Positions 36,950-48,946 of a DNA stretch of 64,000 nt are shown piece by piece. Source of the DNA: Todiramphus chloris collaris (lineage: Eukaryota; Chordata; Aves; Coraciiformes; Alcedinidae); contig JANVCC010000018.1 of assembly GCA_025345505.1 (NCBI GenBank), positions 62,582,031 to 62,646,030 on the forward strand, written 5' to 3'. Under the pieces are notes generated by a model, which was not told where the DNA came from, did not search any database, and saw only the letters and a program-made list of their open reading frames with translations. Made by a program: the position numbers and the translations under genes. How positions within the stretch are numbered: the stretch's first letter is position 1; each line of letters begins with the position of its first letter.

Positions 36950-37810
36950 AAGGTCCTCGATTCATTAAAAACATGCCCAGAAAAGAGCATACCATGGGAA
37001 AGAAAACAGGTCATTCAACAGTTATGCACACACACACACACCCATCAAAGTTTAATATTTGTATTCAGTGTTCTTGCTTGTAGAAGACAATCAAAAGTTT
37101 TACCCACAGAAAGAGTGTAATAACTATGGAAAAAAAACCCCAATTATGAGGAGGCACAGAATAGTAAGCCTTTACAGGTTTTATTTATTTTATTTATTAT
37201 CAGATATCCTGTAGCTAAAGATGAAATAACTAGTGAGCAAAAAAAGTTCTCATTTTTAGAACACAATAAAAAGCTCTACGAAAACTTCTGCCTCTTACTC
37301 CTGGTTCTCATTGCCTCAAATAAATAACTGAACAATAAAATGTAATGCAGAGAAAAGTACCTGTGATATTTTTAAATATTTTTTTTCTAAATAAAGTATT
37401 TCAGATTTAAAGGTACTGGAACATGTTGAAGGACTAGAAATCCAGTCTTGTATGGCATTCAGTACCCCTGTTCCAATTCCAGGAAGCTGATGTGAACTCT
37501 CTAATAAACGATGTGTTAATAGAATGAGTACAACTCAATATTTGCTATCATATCTTGCACATTTTCTCTTGTCTCAATTCTCTGTCCATCACCACCAATA
37601 TTTTAAACACAGATTATAAGACTTCGTAAAAAATGTCTCCTACAGGCAAGTATTTCAGAAGCCTCTATGGTGTTCATGTATAACGTACACCAGCATGATT
37701 TTTTTAAGAAACTATATTGAAAGCAACAAAGCTTAGAAACCCTATTGAATTGACACCTATGCAGCAAAGCAGTGGTTAAGAGCCTCATTTAATCTTTTAA
37801 GTTAACTTAC

Positions 37811-38007
37811 CTGTTGATCAGTTGATGTACGTTGCTGAACTGCATCGTGGCTCACAGAGCCTTTTTTGACTTGTATCCTGCCAGGAGGGGGTGGAATCAC
37901 ACCTGAATATGAAGCTGGGTTATCAGCATCTGAAGAATACAAGGCTGTGTGTCTTGATTCTTGTTCATTCTTTGACACAACAAATCTGGGAAGAGGGAGG
38001 TCCTTAA
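37811..38007 (-). CDS. REPS1: REPS1 coding exon 3: end of EH1 and start of Ser/Pro linker
   Basis: 197 bases, residues 93-158. It starts [18 protein letters not shown], the conserved tail of EH1, then passes a Ser/Asp-rich stretch and the proline run IPPPPG (about residues 130-135), and ends RTSTDQQ. The acceptor is AACAG|TTAAG and the donor CAG|GTAAGT (perfect consensus). The exon starts in phase 1 and ends in phase 0. Confidence 0.96.
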
Positions 38008-41000
38008 CTGTTTTAAGAAAATAAAAAGGAGAGCAGGCCATTTACTATACAGAAATATGATACTTAAAAATAAAAATACAGTTCTATTTTGTAGTTAAAA
38101 TTACACATGTACCTCAATTAAACGCTGAGACTACTGTTATAATTAAGCCAACATCCAGTGGGGAAAAAAGCAAATACCCTTTCTGCATTATACTTCACAA
38201 TTCTGCTGCCCAAGATCTGATTTTGGTATACAAAGAGGACTTCACACAGATTCACAACAGTTTTGCACTACAGCTCTGCATTAAATGCAGTAGCAATCAG
38301 ATAAACTGGATTTAGCTCTTTTTTTTTTTAGTTTTGCAACACTGAATTATTGAAGTGTGATTTCCAAAATATCTACCATTTCTAGCACATATATAAAATT
38401 ATAGAGTCTCCACGTGGTTCATCAGCAAAATAAATGCTAAAATACTGCAGTATATTCAATATCCTATTTTAGTGAGCTGATGTCATGTTTGTCTTTACAA
38501 CAGATAACAAATCTATCCTTATTGCAAAAACAGCAAGTATTGCTTAAACACAATACAATAGAAACTAAATTAGCTGTTTCACTGGAACGTTCCAGTATCA
38601 CCTCATTTTTTTATTAACACCTATAAAGCAAAGTTTCTACAAATGCTATGAGGTCCTTATCACAGTTCAGCGTGATCTGATATAAAAATGAGGCTATGTA
38701 AGTCTTCAGTTTCTCACTGCAAGATTTCTACCGCTTTGGAATCCCAACAACAACTTTCATACCAGTCCACTATGAATAGAAATAAAATGCAAATTTGCTG
38801 TACAGTTTGCTTGGAAATTATTTTTCCAACACAAAACTAATTTACAAGCAAAGTTCAAATGTAATTTCTCTTGCTAACTGCTTACATCAGTTACCTGCAG
38901 TATTGAAAATGAGTGTTATTACCAGCCATATTAATACAGGTGATGAAATTGCATACAGTTTATTACATAAAAATTGAACTCATTTGTACTTGAACGAGTG
39001 TTTGAATCCATCGCATTCAATACCTATGGATCCAAAGACATCTTTATATATCCAGTATTAAAGAACAACACTTTGGTAAGAACATAAATTCTTGACTTAA
39101 GCCTCTGTCACGAAACACAATTAAAGAGACAAACAGCTTTCATCACAGGGATGGAGGACACGACACAGCCTCTTTGCTAAATTTATGGTTACCCACCACA
39201 TGGAAACACCGTTAAAGTAATTCCTGATTGCTTCCTCATTCCTAAATGCCAACTTTCACACGAGCGTTGTACCCTGTGTTGCACTAGGGAAGTTACTCAT
39301 GTAGCTGAACAGTGAACTACGGCCAGCAAGTAAGTAAAAAAAGTCACTGCATATAAATTAAAACTTGTACACTTGCAAAATAAGGGATAATACAGACACT
39401 AGAACATCCAAATGACAAAAGCAAAGGGGAACTGGTTGCTCCAACATGAGGCTTTGGCATGAGGTATCTAGCACTATTTCACAAAAAAAAAAATTAAATA
39501 TAGAGAGCACAGAAGGAACACAAAATACTCTATTAACAGTCTTTAAAACCAAGACTAGATATAGATTTGTTTTTTCTGTACTGAATTTCGACATGGCCAA
39601 ACAAAATCTATCATTTTTACCTCTCTTCTCTCTGTCTTTCCCCCACAACAGCAGAAAAGTCTTATTTCAACACTACAGTATTTGTTACCATTCAGAAACC
39701 CCTCAATTATAAATGTGATAGCTGTTATAAACAGGATTAAATCTTGACAGAGAATAAATTATAAAGTTCTCTGTACTTTTCACATCCACATCTTTGTTAA
39801 TGTTCTCTTCCACCAAAATCTGTATTCCATACTTGAAAAATAAACATTATTTTGAAATAGACACTGCTCATTAATTTCTTGATTATTAGCTTCCTGGAAG
39901 GAAAATTTTATGGGACAGCAAAGTAAAAACAGATTCATCAGCTTGTAGCATAATATCTGAAGACTGCATTTTTACTGCACATCTGAGTAATAAAAAAAAG
40001 CACTTAGTTAACTAAGAAATCAGTTGGATGACACTTGTGTTGGATGGACTTAGTACACAAGATTTGAGCGTAGTCTCCACTCTGCAACCCTCAAAGCAAG
40101 CTTCCTGGCTACTGAAGAGACACACAGTGGCTGAGACACACAGAAACAAGATGAGACACTAAGATATCAAGATAGAAGAGTGCATAACATTCAGAAAGTT
40201 ATTGAATAAATCATGTCTAGAATGCAGAGCTAAAAAGTAGATGTCCTAAAATATAAGCTTTAACTAATTTAAAATGTTTTACTTCGAAGAGAGAAACAGT
40301 GTATAGTTTAATTTGGGATGGCTTTAACAGTTCCCCTTTGACATCTCTTGGAGATGAACTGTGGGCAGAACCCAGCTGGCCAGGCACTTGAGCCCCAGGT
40401 TTCAAAAGGAAGGCAAGTCCTGAATCGTTCCGTAAGTCTTCAGTCTGCTGTATTGTAGCTGTTCAGTAGCTGCTACAACACCACTTGAATCATCCTAGGA
40501 TCAGGAACTTCATAGATAGGACTGGAACCATTGCAACCAAGGCAACAGACGACCAAAGCTAAAAACAGTTAGAGTAAAAATAAATGTTCTGTCCATTGTA
40601 CTTGTTGTATTTAGCAGGTTTGGAACTAGTTACAGAGAATTATTCCTAGAAGTTCAGAAACCATTAGAAGTATGTCTAGTATTGTCATGAATCAAGGAAA
40701 TTTATTCCATTATAAAAGTTCCAATGGCAACATATTCTATATTTTGGAATTAATTCTGTAGTTTCATTTCAATTTCTTCCTTTAAATTTCATCTGTTTAT
40801 TTTTTGGTTGTTTTTGCTTGTTCTAATAGAAAAGCTCCTTCCAGTTACGGTATTTTGCATTAAAATAAAACCAAGCATGCAAAAATCCTGGGAAAAAACC
40901 TACACACATGGCCTTCTTCTATGAGCATTTGATGAGAAATCCTGCAACTGTTATATCAAGTCCCAGTTCTACTGCATATTAAAAGTCAAAGTTCCCTTTT

Positions 41001-42291
41001 CCAGCTTTCTGACTCTATGGCATTCTGTTACAACTTGCTGAAGCTTCAGATTTGGGAACACTCACCATTTGGATAAACGGTTTATAAACACAGAGTGGCT
41101 TATGAGCAGAAAGGAACTTGACTACCAGCAAAACATTGACTGAAACCATGCACTTCTCCAAAAAGCTACCAAAAAAACCCCAGCCAAACCAAACATGAAA
41201 GCAGTACATACTGTTTGTGTGAGCCTAGAATAAACAGAACTGTGAAAGCATACAGGATTATTGCTTTCTTTTTTTATAGCTTTGTCAAATACTTCAGTCC
41301 TATCAGATTGGTTTTAACACAGTCTCCTTAACTATTCTGTTTAATCTATATCCTTTTAGACACAAAAACTTCCTAAGCTTTCTTTTAATTACTAGCATAT
41401 ATAAATGATATCATAACATGGATTCTACAGACATAAAATCTACCAGGGAAGTCACCTTAATGCAAAGCTGTGCTTCAAAGATACCTAAATTGGGAGTTGT
41501 GTACTATGCTGCAAAGAGCTACACTGGCTTAAAACTCACTACTTCATCTTCTAAGTCTCTTATCACTTACAGAGCAACAATGACATGCATCCACTTATGT
41601 CACTCAGAAGGCTACATTAAAGCCTCATATCAAAGCTCTTTCTGCTGTTCTGAATCATCTTCCTAGAGTGAATCTCTCTCCTGTTCCTATTTCACTACCC
41701 ACACCACAGCTGACCTTTGAAAAGTAGGATAACAGGTGTTTTGGCTGATAAGAGACTTCAAAGATCTTTTACAGGTCAGGTTTTTCACTAGAAAAATTTA
41801 AGACCACTAATCTTCATATTTGTGCTAAGGAAGAAAACTGTCAGGTGTGAAGCAACACGACTTTAGAAAAGATGACCTTTCATTTGTTGCAATCAAGACT
41901 TCATAAAATCAGCAACCACAAAAGCCTACAAATGTTGTATTCTTTTCCTTGCAATTCACACTAGTCCTGTTAGTACTTTATTCAGAGGATATAGCACACA
42001 AGTTCTCACATTAGTAATCAATAGAATCAACTTGTACCTACACAATAGCCAATGGTAGTAGTTAGTTTACCCCATGATGAACACAGTATTTATTAAATAA
42101 AGGCGAGGTATTTCCCCTTGGATTTATGGCACAGCAATACACTCAGTCACTCCACATTTTTTTTTCTTAATTAGCAACACATATAAAAAGATAGCACACA
42201 CTAGTTTACAAGGTTACTCTGCAAGAATCTGTTGAGCCAAGTACAATGATTCCTCTTATCAACTCAATGCCCACCTGATCCTGTGATTTAC
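38008..42291 (-). other. REPS1: REPS1 intron between exons 3 and 2
   Basis: 4.3 kb of AT-rich intron with scattered poly-A and poly-T runs. I see no mobile element, RNA gene or coding sequence. Confidence 0.8.
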
Positions 42292-42415
42292 CTGTATTTA
42301 AGCTTTCCACTCTTAGAGGGAGACCGGACTGCGCCACAGCAACAAGTTTCAAAGCAATGTAAAATTGACTTCTTCCAAAATAGCCAAGTCTCGTTGCACC
42401 ACAGAGCTCCATAAT
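42292..42415 (-). CDS. REPS1: REPS1 coding exon 2: C-terminal half of EH1
   Basis: 124 bases, residues 52-92 plus the first base of codon 93. It reads [14 protein letters not shown] and continues through [14 protein letters not shown] to VESLNT. The acceptor is TTCAG|ATT and the donor CAG|GTAAAT. This is the second half of EH1. The Trp that most EH domains use to bind NPF peptides is Met53 here, and the second EF-hand loop lacks the acidic calcium ligands. Human REPS1 has the same state, so this looks ancestral rather than a defect. Confidence 0.96.
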
Positions 42416-43539
42416 CTGAAACAAAACACAGTTACTGTACACTTGCACATACTGTACAAAGAAACTAAAACCATGAACTGCTCTACAGAGGTGGTATCAT
42501 ACATTTAAGAGCAGCATGTCTTGCATTAAATTCTTGTAATAACTTCATATGCAATCTCCAAATACCATGTGACATGAGTCAGAGTATGATTCCTCACATG
42601 CAGGAAAAGCACCAAATCTAAAACTTACGTTTTTCCTAACTATCCACCTTTTCTTTCAGCTAGGCTTTAGAGGTTCTACAAGGCTGATGTGAGATAGAGT
42701 AAGAGACAGTAACTGAGGTCATGCTCCTTTAAAACAAACACAAAAAATCAAACAAAAAAGAAAAAAACCCAAACCATCACAAAAGCATATAATAAACACA
42801 CTGTCACTATTAGTGATTCCATTATCAGCTATATTGTCTGTCTTCAGTAACTGCAAAAGAAAGGAGTGTCACTCAATGTTTTTACTGCTATATTGTCAGA
42901 TATAATCCAGAAACACAAAATGAAGACTTTTAAATAAACAACACTGAGCAGTGTGTTACTGATCAAGTCAGAGAAGTGGTCTGCCCCAAAATTTCTCTAA
43001 AGACTTTCAGTGACAAGGTTAGAATTCATAAAAAGTAAGAAAGTTAGACAATTGCAAATGATACCTTTTTTCCTCTTCTGATATAGGCTTGCTATAGCTC
43101 AACTTTTTTTAACTTATAAAACAAACCTATAAAGCATTCCTTCCGAACACACAAATATCCACCACACAATGAATTTCTGCATTGAAGGAGAATGTAGAAC
43201 TTCAGGTTCTCCAAATAATGTGGCAGATGTTGTTTCATTTAAGCAATACACTGAGAAAGAGGTGTTATGTTATTCCCTTCTTTTCCCATGTTGTATATAA
43301 CAGAAAGGTGGTTTTGTCTTTTGTTACAGCTTTTGAGAAATTCTGGTGCCTCCAGACAGCAGCCATTTACCCAAACATGCAGACTGCATAACCCTCCACA
43401 TCACAGACCCACTTGCTGAGGGTGCGTTCCTGCTTGTGCAAGGTCACTGATAAAATACTCTGCGCAACACGTGCTAAATTAGACTCTCCAAGCTCAATGA
43501 TCCAGACTGTCTTTTTATCTACCTACTAGTCTCATCCAG

Positions 43540-44210
43540 ACTGTAACATTCCAAATGATATACAAGGATGCTCTTGGACACCATGGTGAAAGCCTGCTGA
43601 AGTCAAGGTAGATGACATCGCTGCTTTTATCTCCTCGACCACAGTTCTAGTATTTCTGCCACAGCAGACAATCTGCTTGACAAGTACCCTTGGTAATTCC
43701 ATGCTTGCTAGTCCTAATTACTGGTTTTACCTTCATATGCTTAGAAATGGTTTCCAAGCAGACTTGCTCCACAATTTCTCAGGGACCAAAGGGCAGCTGA
43801 ATATCCTGCAGTTCCCCAAATCAACCTTCCTGCCCTTCCTGAAGACAGATTAAAAATATCTTTCTCTAGTCACTGAAGCCCACATTGATCTCCACAACTA
43901 TTCAAAGAGAAAGCTAGCTTGCAATTACATAGCCTAGCTCTCTCAGCACCCTCAGAAGCATCCAATCTAATCCCAAGAACTTGATATTTCTCAAGAGATT
44001 CTCCAATCTTCTTATAGTACTAGTTTCTCCACCTCCAGGCACAAAGGCCCATGAGATCATGTCTGTGAAAATCAATGCAGAGAAGGCACTGAGAATCTCA
44101 GCTTCATTTTCACACATGGACACTAATTTCTCTCTTCATCCTTCCCACCAGAGCTCAGTCATAAGTTCTGTTTGGCAGACCTGGTCTCTTGACACGTGCT
44201 CATTTTCTTA
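43540..44210 (-). mobile_element. Diverged CR1 ORF2 fragment
   Basis: Reading the plus strand, CTTGGTAATTCCATGCTTGC, ATGCTTAGAAATGGTTTCCA, CTTCCTGCCCTTCCTGAAGA and TCTCAGCACCCTCAGAAGCA line up in order with the antisense of the CR1 reverse-transcriptase region present at about 2200-2530. It is therefore a minus-strand CR1-type fragment, well diverged, with no open frame and no 3' tail visible. The boundaries are approximate. Confidence 0.65.
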
Positions 44211-46067
44211 ACTGTGGGGATGGACTGCTACTGGGCTTAAAGAAAGCTGTCCCAAAAGGCTTCCCATCTTTCAGAGGATACAGTTCTGTGGGGCAGAGAA
44301 GCCTTCCTTGCAGGCAACATCCAACTAAAAAAGAGACATCTACATTTTCATCTAGCAGCAACTGAACCATACAATCCAAGAGGAGTTAGTCTGTATGCTT
44401 CAGCACTACTGAAACAGGAAATACACTTCAGTAACTCTGTACAAGCAGACAAATGGATGGGTTTATTAACTACAGTAGAGCTAGTTATGGCTCAGCAAAA
44501 AGCTGCTTGGCTACTTCCTTACCATGCACCAGGATTCTAGGGCCTCTTGAAAATAAGACATTTTAAAACTTGTCACAGGAAGGTGTGGGAAGTTGACAAA
44601 CAGGCACAAAGAAGTCGCAAGAGGATCAGCAGGTCTAGGGCTGTGAATGCAGCTCAAATCCTGCTGGACAGAAGCCAAGTACAATCACTTGGCTATGTCT
44701 GCATTACAATTCTCACATTGTTCTACAGCACCTGTTTTATTTGTGTTTTCCTGATATAGTATTTCTGCAGCATGACATCTGGACAGAAGACAGGAGATAA
44801 CAGAGCATTTTCTAAAGTTCATCAACTAAAAGAAAATAATTCAATATAGTTGAATACAATGCATTAGTTTCAATAGGTTGGTTGGACTACAAAGTGCCAC
44901 GAGGAAAGTAGTAACAGTGTAAATTCACAGGTGACAATTCAAACAACAAAAACTTAAATCGCCTGTACCCAATCTAATGCCAAAAATGATTACACTAAGA
45001 TTACACAACTGGCAGAACTAAAGCAGTGGAGATTCAAGAGCCAGCTATCAACTGAAACCAGTGCAACAGCAAGATCATTTCTCTTTTTTTCAAAGCACTG
45101 TATCCAGAAAGACTGATGAACATCCACACACTTGACTACATCCAACACAGAAAAAGCTTGTGGATCCAGCACTGGCCTAGCATTGACAGATGAATAACTA
45201 AGCAGACTTTGGAAAAGCCTCTTATGAAAGGAAGCAATGACGCAGGCAATTGGAGCCTATGGAATCATTAGGCCGTAATGGCTTTGGGCAATTTCAAAGC
45301 CAGTGCTTGACTAGAAATTATCTTGTTTGGAGCTAGTCAGTACTGCCAGACTGAAAAAACCCAAAAAAACAACCTTCAGTTAAAAAAAAAAATTAACAAT
45401 AAAGCTAGCCTGGCAGATAAGTACTAGAAAGGAAAGACAAGCATGGATTCAAAGTAAATTATAATAAGTAAATGTAGAAAATACCACAGATGTAAGTATC
45501 AAGAAAAGGAAAAATCTAAGGATACTGAAAAAAAATACAATAAACAAAAAAATAATGCTCTTATGCTGCTGAACATGTAGCTGTAAAATCCAACCGAAGA
45601 TAGCTAAAGGAGTCCTATTTCAAATGCAGAACATAACCCACTCAGAAACATGACTGAAGGTCAAGTAAAATCATTAAATGCAAACATCTAGTGGCGAAAC
45701 CTCTGCTGATTGACAGCAGGCTTGAACATACTCAAAACAGCCTAACTATAATCTTCTTGAAGAAGGATTTAAGCATTCAACAGGTAACTAGCTATAGTGA
45801 TGGCAGGGGGAACAGTAATTAAAAAAAAAAAAAAGACAATCAAGGGATTGCTTCTCTGAGATTTATGTTTAGTGCTTTCATCTTCTTAGGAAGAGAGAGG
45901 ATAAGGAATTTCCTTAAACTCTTCAAGGAATGCTAAGCCATCTACAAGACAAAATGCTCCTTGACTATTTTCATCTCCTTGCATATGAAGATCCTGAGGT
46001 CACAGTACTGCAATTAACCAAATTAAGGCAAGTAACTGTGAAGCTCCAGAATTGCTGGAAAGTGTTG

Positions 46068-46150
46068 ATACAAAAAAAACCCAACCAAACAAACAAAAAA
46101 ACACCAAAACACAACATAACAGCAACAACAAAACACAAACCCCCACCATT
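46068..46150. repeat. A/C-rich low-complexity tract
   Basis: About 80 bases of A runs punctuated by C (AAACAAAC, AACAAC). Similar but shorter tracts recur at 231-275, 1418-1475, 14140-14190, 34743-34815 and 42727-42775, all A/C on the plus strand, hence T/G on the REPS1 transcript. Confidence 0.8.
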
Positions 46151-47071
46151 CAGCGCAGGAGCTGTAAATTATGAAATTGCACTCTCAGTCATCATACTGC
46201 AAAGTAGGTAACAGCAGCATCAACAATATCAGGAGTTGGCACAGATAAGGTATGCACAGGAAGCCCTATATTGACAATGGGCACTCTTTCAAGCACATAC
46301 CTGCTAGAACTCTTAAAGGTTTCAAATAAGAGGTCCTTGAACTTGAAGATTTGTGAACCAAAAAAATAAGACTTGAGAACCTTGAAAAATTCCAGGTGAA
46401 GTGAAACAAATCTCATCTCTATTGAATGTGGTGAAATGCACTTTCCAAAACACAGAAAACCTCTCTGGAAGTGTCTTCCAGAATATCCCAGTCCACCTAC
46501 CCCCCAGATTCTTCAACATGGCAAATCAAGTCCATTATCCGTAAATGTTATTAATTGAAAAGTACAACAGTATTTAAGCAGTGATAACATCAATGCTAGC
46601 TTAAATAAAATTAAATAAAAAGCAACGTGCATGTCACCTACACAGTAAGGATAAAACTATTTCATCCACTTGGATAGAGTTCCTAATGGACATACTGTTT
46701 CATACCAGAGGGCTGTAAGACACTAGACTCTAAGGCAACTTTTGAAGGCTGGAAGTTACAACACACATGGTGTATGCTGCTGGGAGGAGGGAGTTAAAAA
46801 ACTCAAAGACCGACCTCTTGTATCACCTTATCCAAACCAGAACATTAAAAGATGTCTATCCACTAAGAAAGAAAAAAACCCAAACAGATTGATACAAATC
46901 AAGAACAACCAGGATTCAGAATATACATTTTGGTCCCGGTTTTAGTAATACATTCTTAATTTGAGGTACTCTAGTAGTCCTACCGTGATTTGACAGGAAT
47001 TTTTATGTTGGTGTTGTTGGTGTAAGGTCATTCATTTTTTTTAGTTAATAAACACAAAAAAAAACCCTACA

Positions 47072-47290
47072 TAGAATCATAGAATAATTAAGCTTAGAAA
47101 GATCCTCTGGAGATCATATACTCCATTCCTCCTGCTAAAAGCTGGCTCAGCTACAGCAGGTTGCTTAGGACCATAACCAGTTGTATTTTGAGTACGACCA
47201 AGGAGACTACAGCTTCTCTGAGCAACCTCTTCCACTGTCTGACAACCCTTACAGTAAGAAAATCTACCCTTACATTTCAATGAAACAATC
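47072..47290 (-). mobile_element. CR1 LINE 3' end, about 0.2 kb
   Basis: The left end is CATAGAATCATAGAATAATT, the reverse of the CR1 tail with two 8-bp units. GATCCTCTGGAGATCATATA and AACCTCTTCCACTGTCTGAC follow, matching the antisense 3' region of CR1. It is strongly 5'-truncated. The right boundary is approximate. Confidence 0.85.
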
Positions 47291-48178
47291 TCCATGAGCA
47301 GCATTATATAAAGCACACACCAGAGGGGCAAAACAAGTTTTCATAGTTACATCAAAATATTTCATACAAACATGAGTTAAAACAGACCATATGAATATAC
47401 CTGTTTCAGTATTTAGTACAGGATTTTTGAGTTTTACTGTGCATATTGACAATGACCTTTTAATAAAAAGCAAGAAATAAAAAGTTTTTTAAAAAGGTAA
47501 TGGTTTAATTCAGATTTTTAAAAGCTTAAAAAAAATTAAAATAACCTGCATTGGTTTAGACTTAATAAAAACGTAACTGATTACAGATTGATTTTGATTC
47601 AGTTTAAAATTAAAAACATTACCATATCAGCAATGTTATTTGTGTCCCATATGCAGCAGTACATTGACCATAATTCTAAAGCTCTTTGCAAACTTAAGCA
47701 TCAAACAGATAGGACAGGATATTTTCCAAATTAAGTTTATTACAACACAGCCTCAAATTTGGTACTAGAATATGGTGTCCTACACAGGTGCTCTGCTGAA
47801 GTCATGTAATCCACTCACCTCGTCTACAAAAAAAATTAACCCATATCTCTACAGAGTAACATAATCTGGAGATTTAGAAGTAAAAAACCCAGATTTTCTA
47901 ATCATTGCTATTGTAGCAGAAAAAAACCTTGACCATCACTAAATAACAAAGACTTATGAAAATTCCTTTGTGCTTCTTTTCCAGATGGAATACTTTTCTT
48001 ACCTCACAATTCATTACTTTACAAACTTGCTATTCTGCAACCACTGTTCAACAGATCAATTCCTGTCACTTCATTTATCTCATTCTGTCTCACTAATTGT
48101 AGCCCACAGCCTGACACAGATTTCTAACTACAGTCTCTTACCTATCATCAACTGGACAAAACAATACTGATTGGTAAT

Positions 48179-48946
48179 TGTCTTGGTTTGAAAGACAGGT
48201 GTCTGCCAAGGAAGGCAGGAGCCCCCCCCCTTTGGAATGGAGATGCAACCCCCTCCCCTCCGAATGCTTAGAATTTTGAAATTAAGGGGCTTTCAGGCAA
48301 AGATATCAGGAGTAGGAATAACAGTTCTTTACTAAATATATATATATATCTCAAGGCAAACAAACAACAATAACTACGGTAGTAACAGCAAACAGCACAG
48401 GGAACCCAGTGCCAACCTCTCGGGGCTCCCGGGGAGCAGGGAGGGCGCGATGGTCTCCCCGCCGCTCCGGAGCCAGCTCAGTCCCCACGGGGCAACGGCC
48501 GACGGAGAGCCCGCGTCACGAACCCGCCTGGGCAGACGATCCCGGTGTCCAGCAGGGTCCTCGGGAGACAGCAAAGGTAGGAGGAAAAAGCAGGGGGTGA
48601 AGCAGGGACGAATTCTCTCCAAGCTGATCCCGGAGTCCAGAGGATCCTTGGTAGGCGGCCAGGAGAGCAGGAGACACAGCAGGGAGAGCAGGAGACGCGG
48701 CAGGGGTGAGTTCTCCGCACCACGAGGGCAGCTTCCCCTCAAAGCAGGGAGCCAAACCCCAGAGAGCCAGAGAGCCCCAGGGGGCTCCACCCAACCCCCT
48801 TTTTTCCCGGCAGGCTGGACCCCTCCCCCTGTGGCCAGGTCCTTTTGTCCCTCTTAAGTACAGCCATTAAACCTTCCTGATAAACAAGTATGGAAAAATT
48901 CTTTAAGACAAGAAGGAAAACAGAGTAACTCCCCAAAACCCCAACA
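48179..48946. mobile_element. Solo LTR of an endogenous retrovirus
   Basis: 768 bp starting TGTCTTGGTTTGAAAGACAG and ending CCCCAACA, thus TG..CA bounded. A 5-bp target duplication GTAAT flanks it (48174-48178 and 48947-48951). No internal retroviral sequence adjoins it, so it is a solo LTR left by recombination between two LTRs. The start resembles LTRs common in songbirds, and 5-bp duplications are typical of ERVL-type elements (inference). It has a TA repeat at about 48338-48351, ATTAAA at 48866-48871, and a GC-rich middle (about 48410-48800) whose open frames on both strands look compositional. Confidence 0.88.

Larger units (their letters stand above)
28649..37810 (-). other. REPS1: REPS1 intron between exons 4 and 3
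   Basis: 9.2 kb. It contains a degraded LINE (about 32.93-34.13 kb), an AT-rich microsatellite-like stretch at 31229-31292, A/C-rich low complexity at 34743-34815, a perfect 10-bp stem hairpin at 29552-29581, a 40-bp tandem duplication at about 36882-36949 and a short CA repeat near 37026-37042. No other gene seen. Confidence 0.8.

Noticed and set aside
48374..48857. Overlapping open frames of 135-138 codons on both strands
   Set aside because: They lie in the GC-rich centre of the solo LTR and have no retroviral or other recognisable motif; composition explains them.
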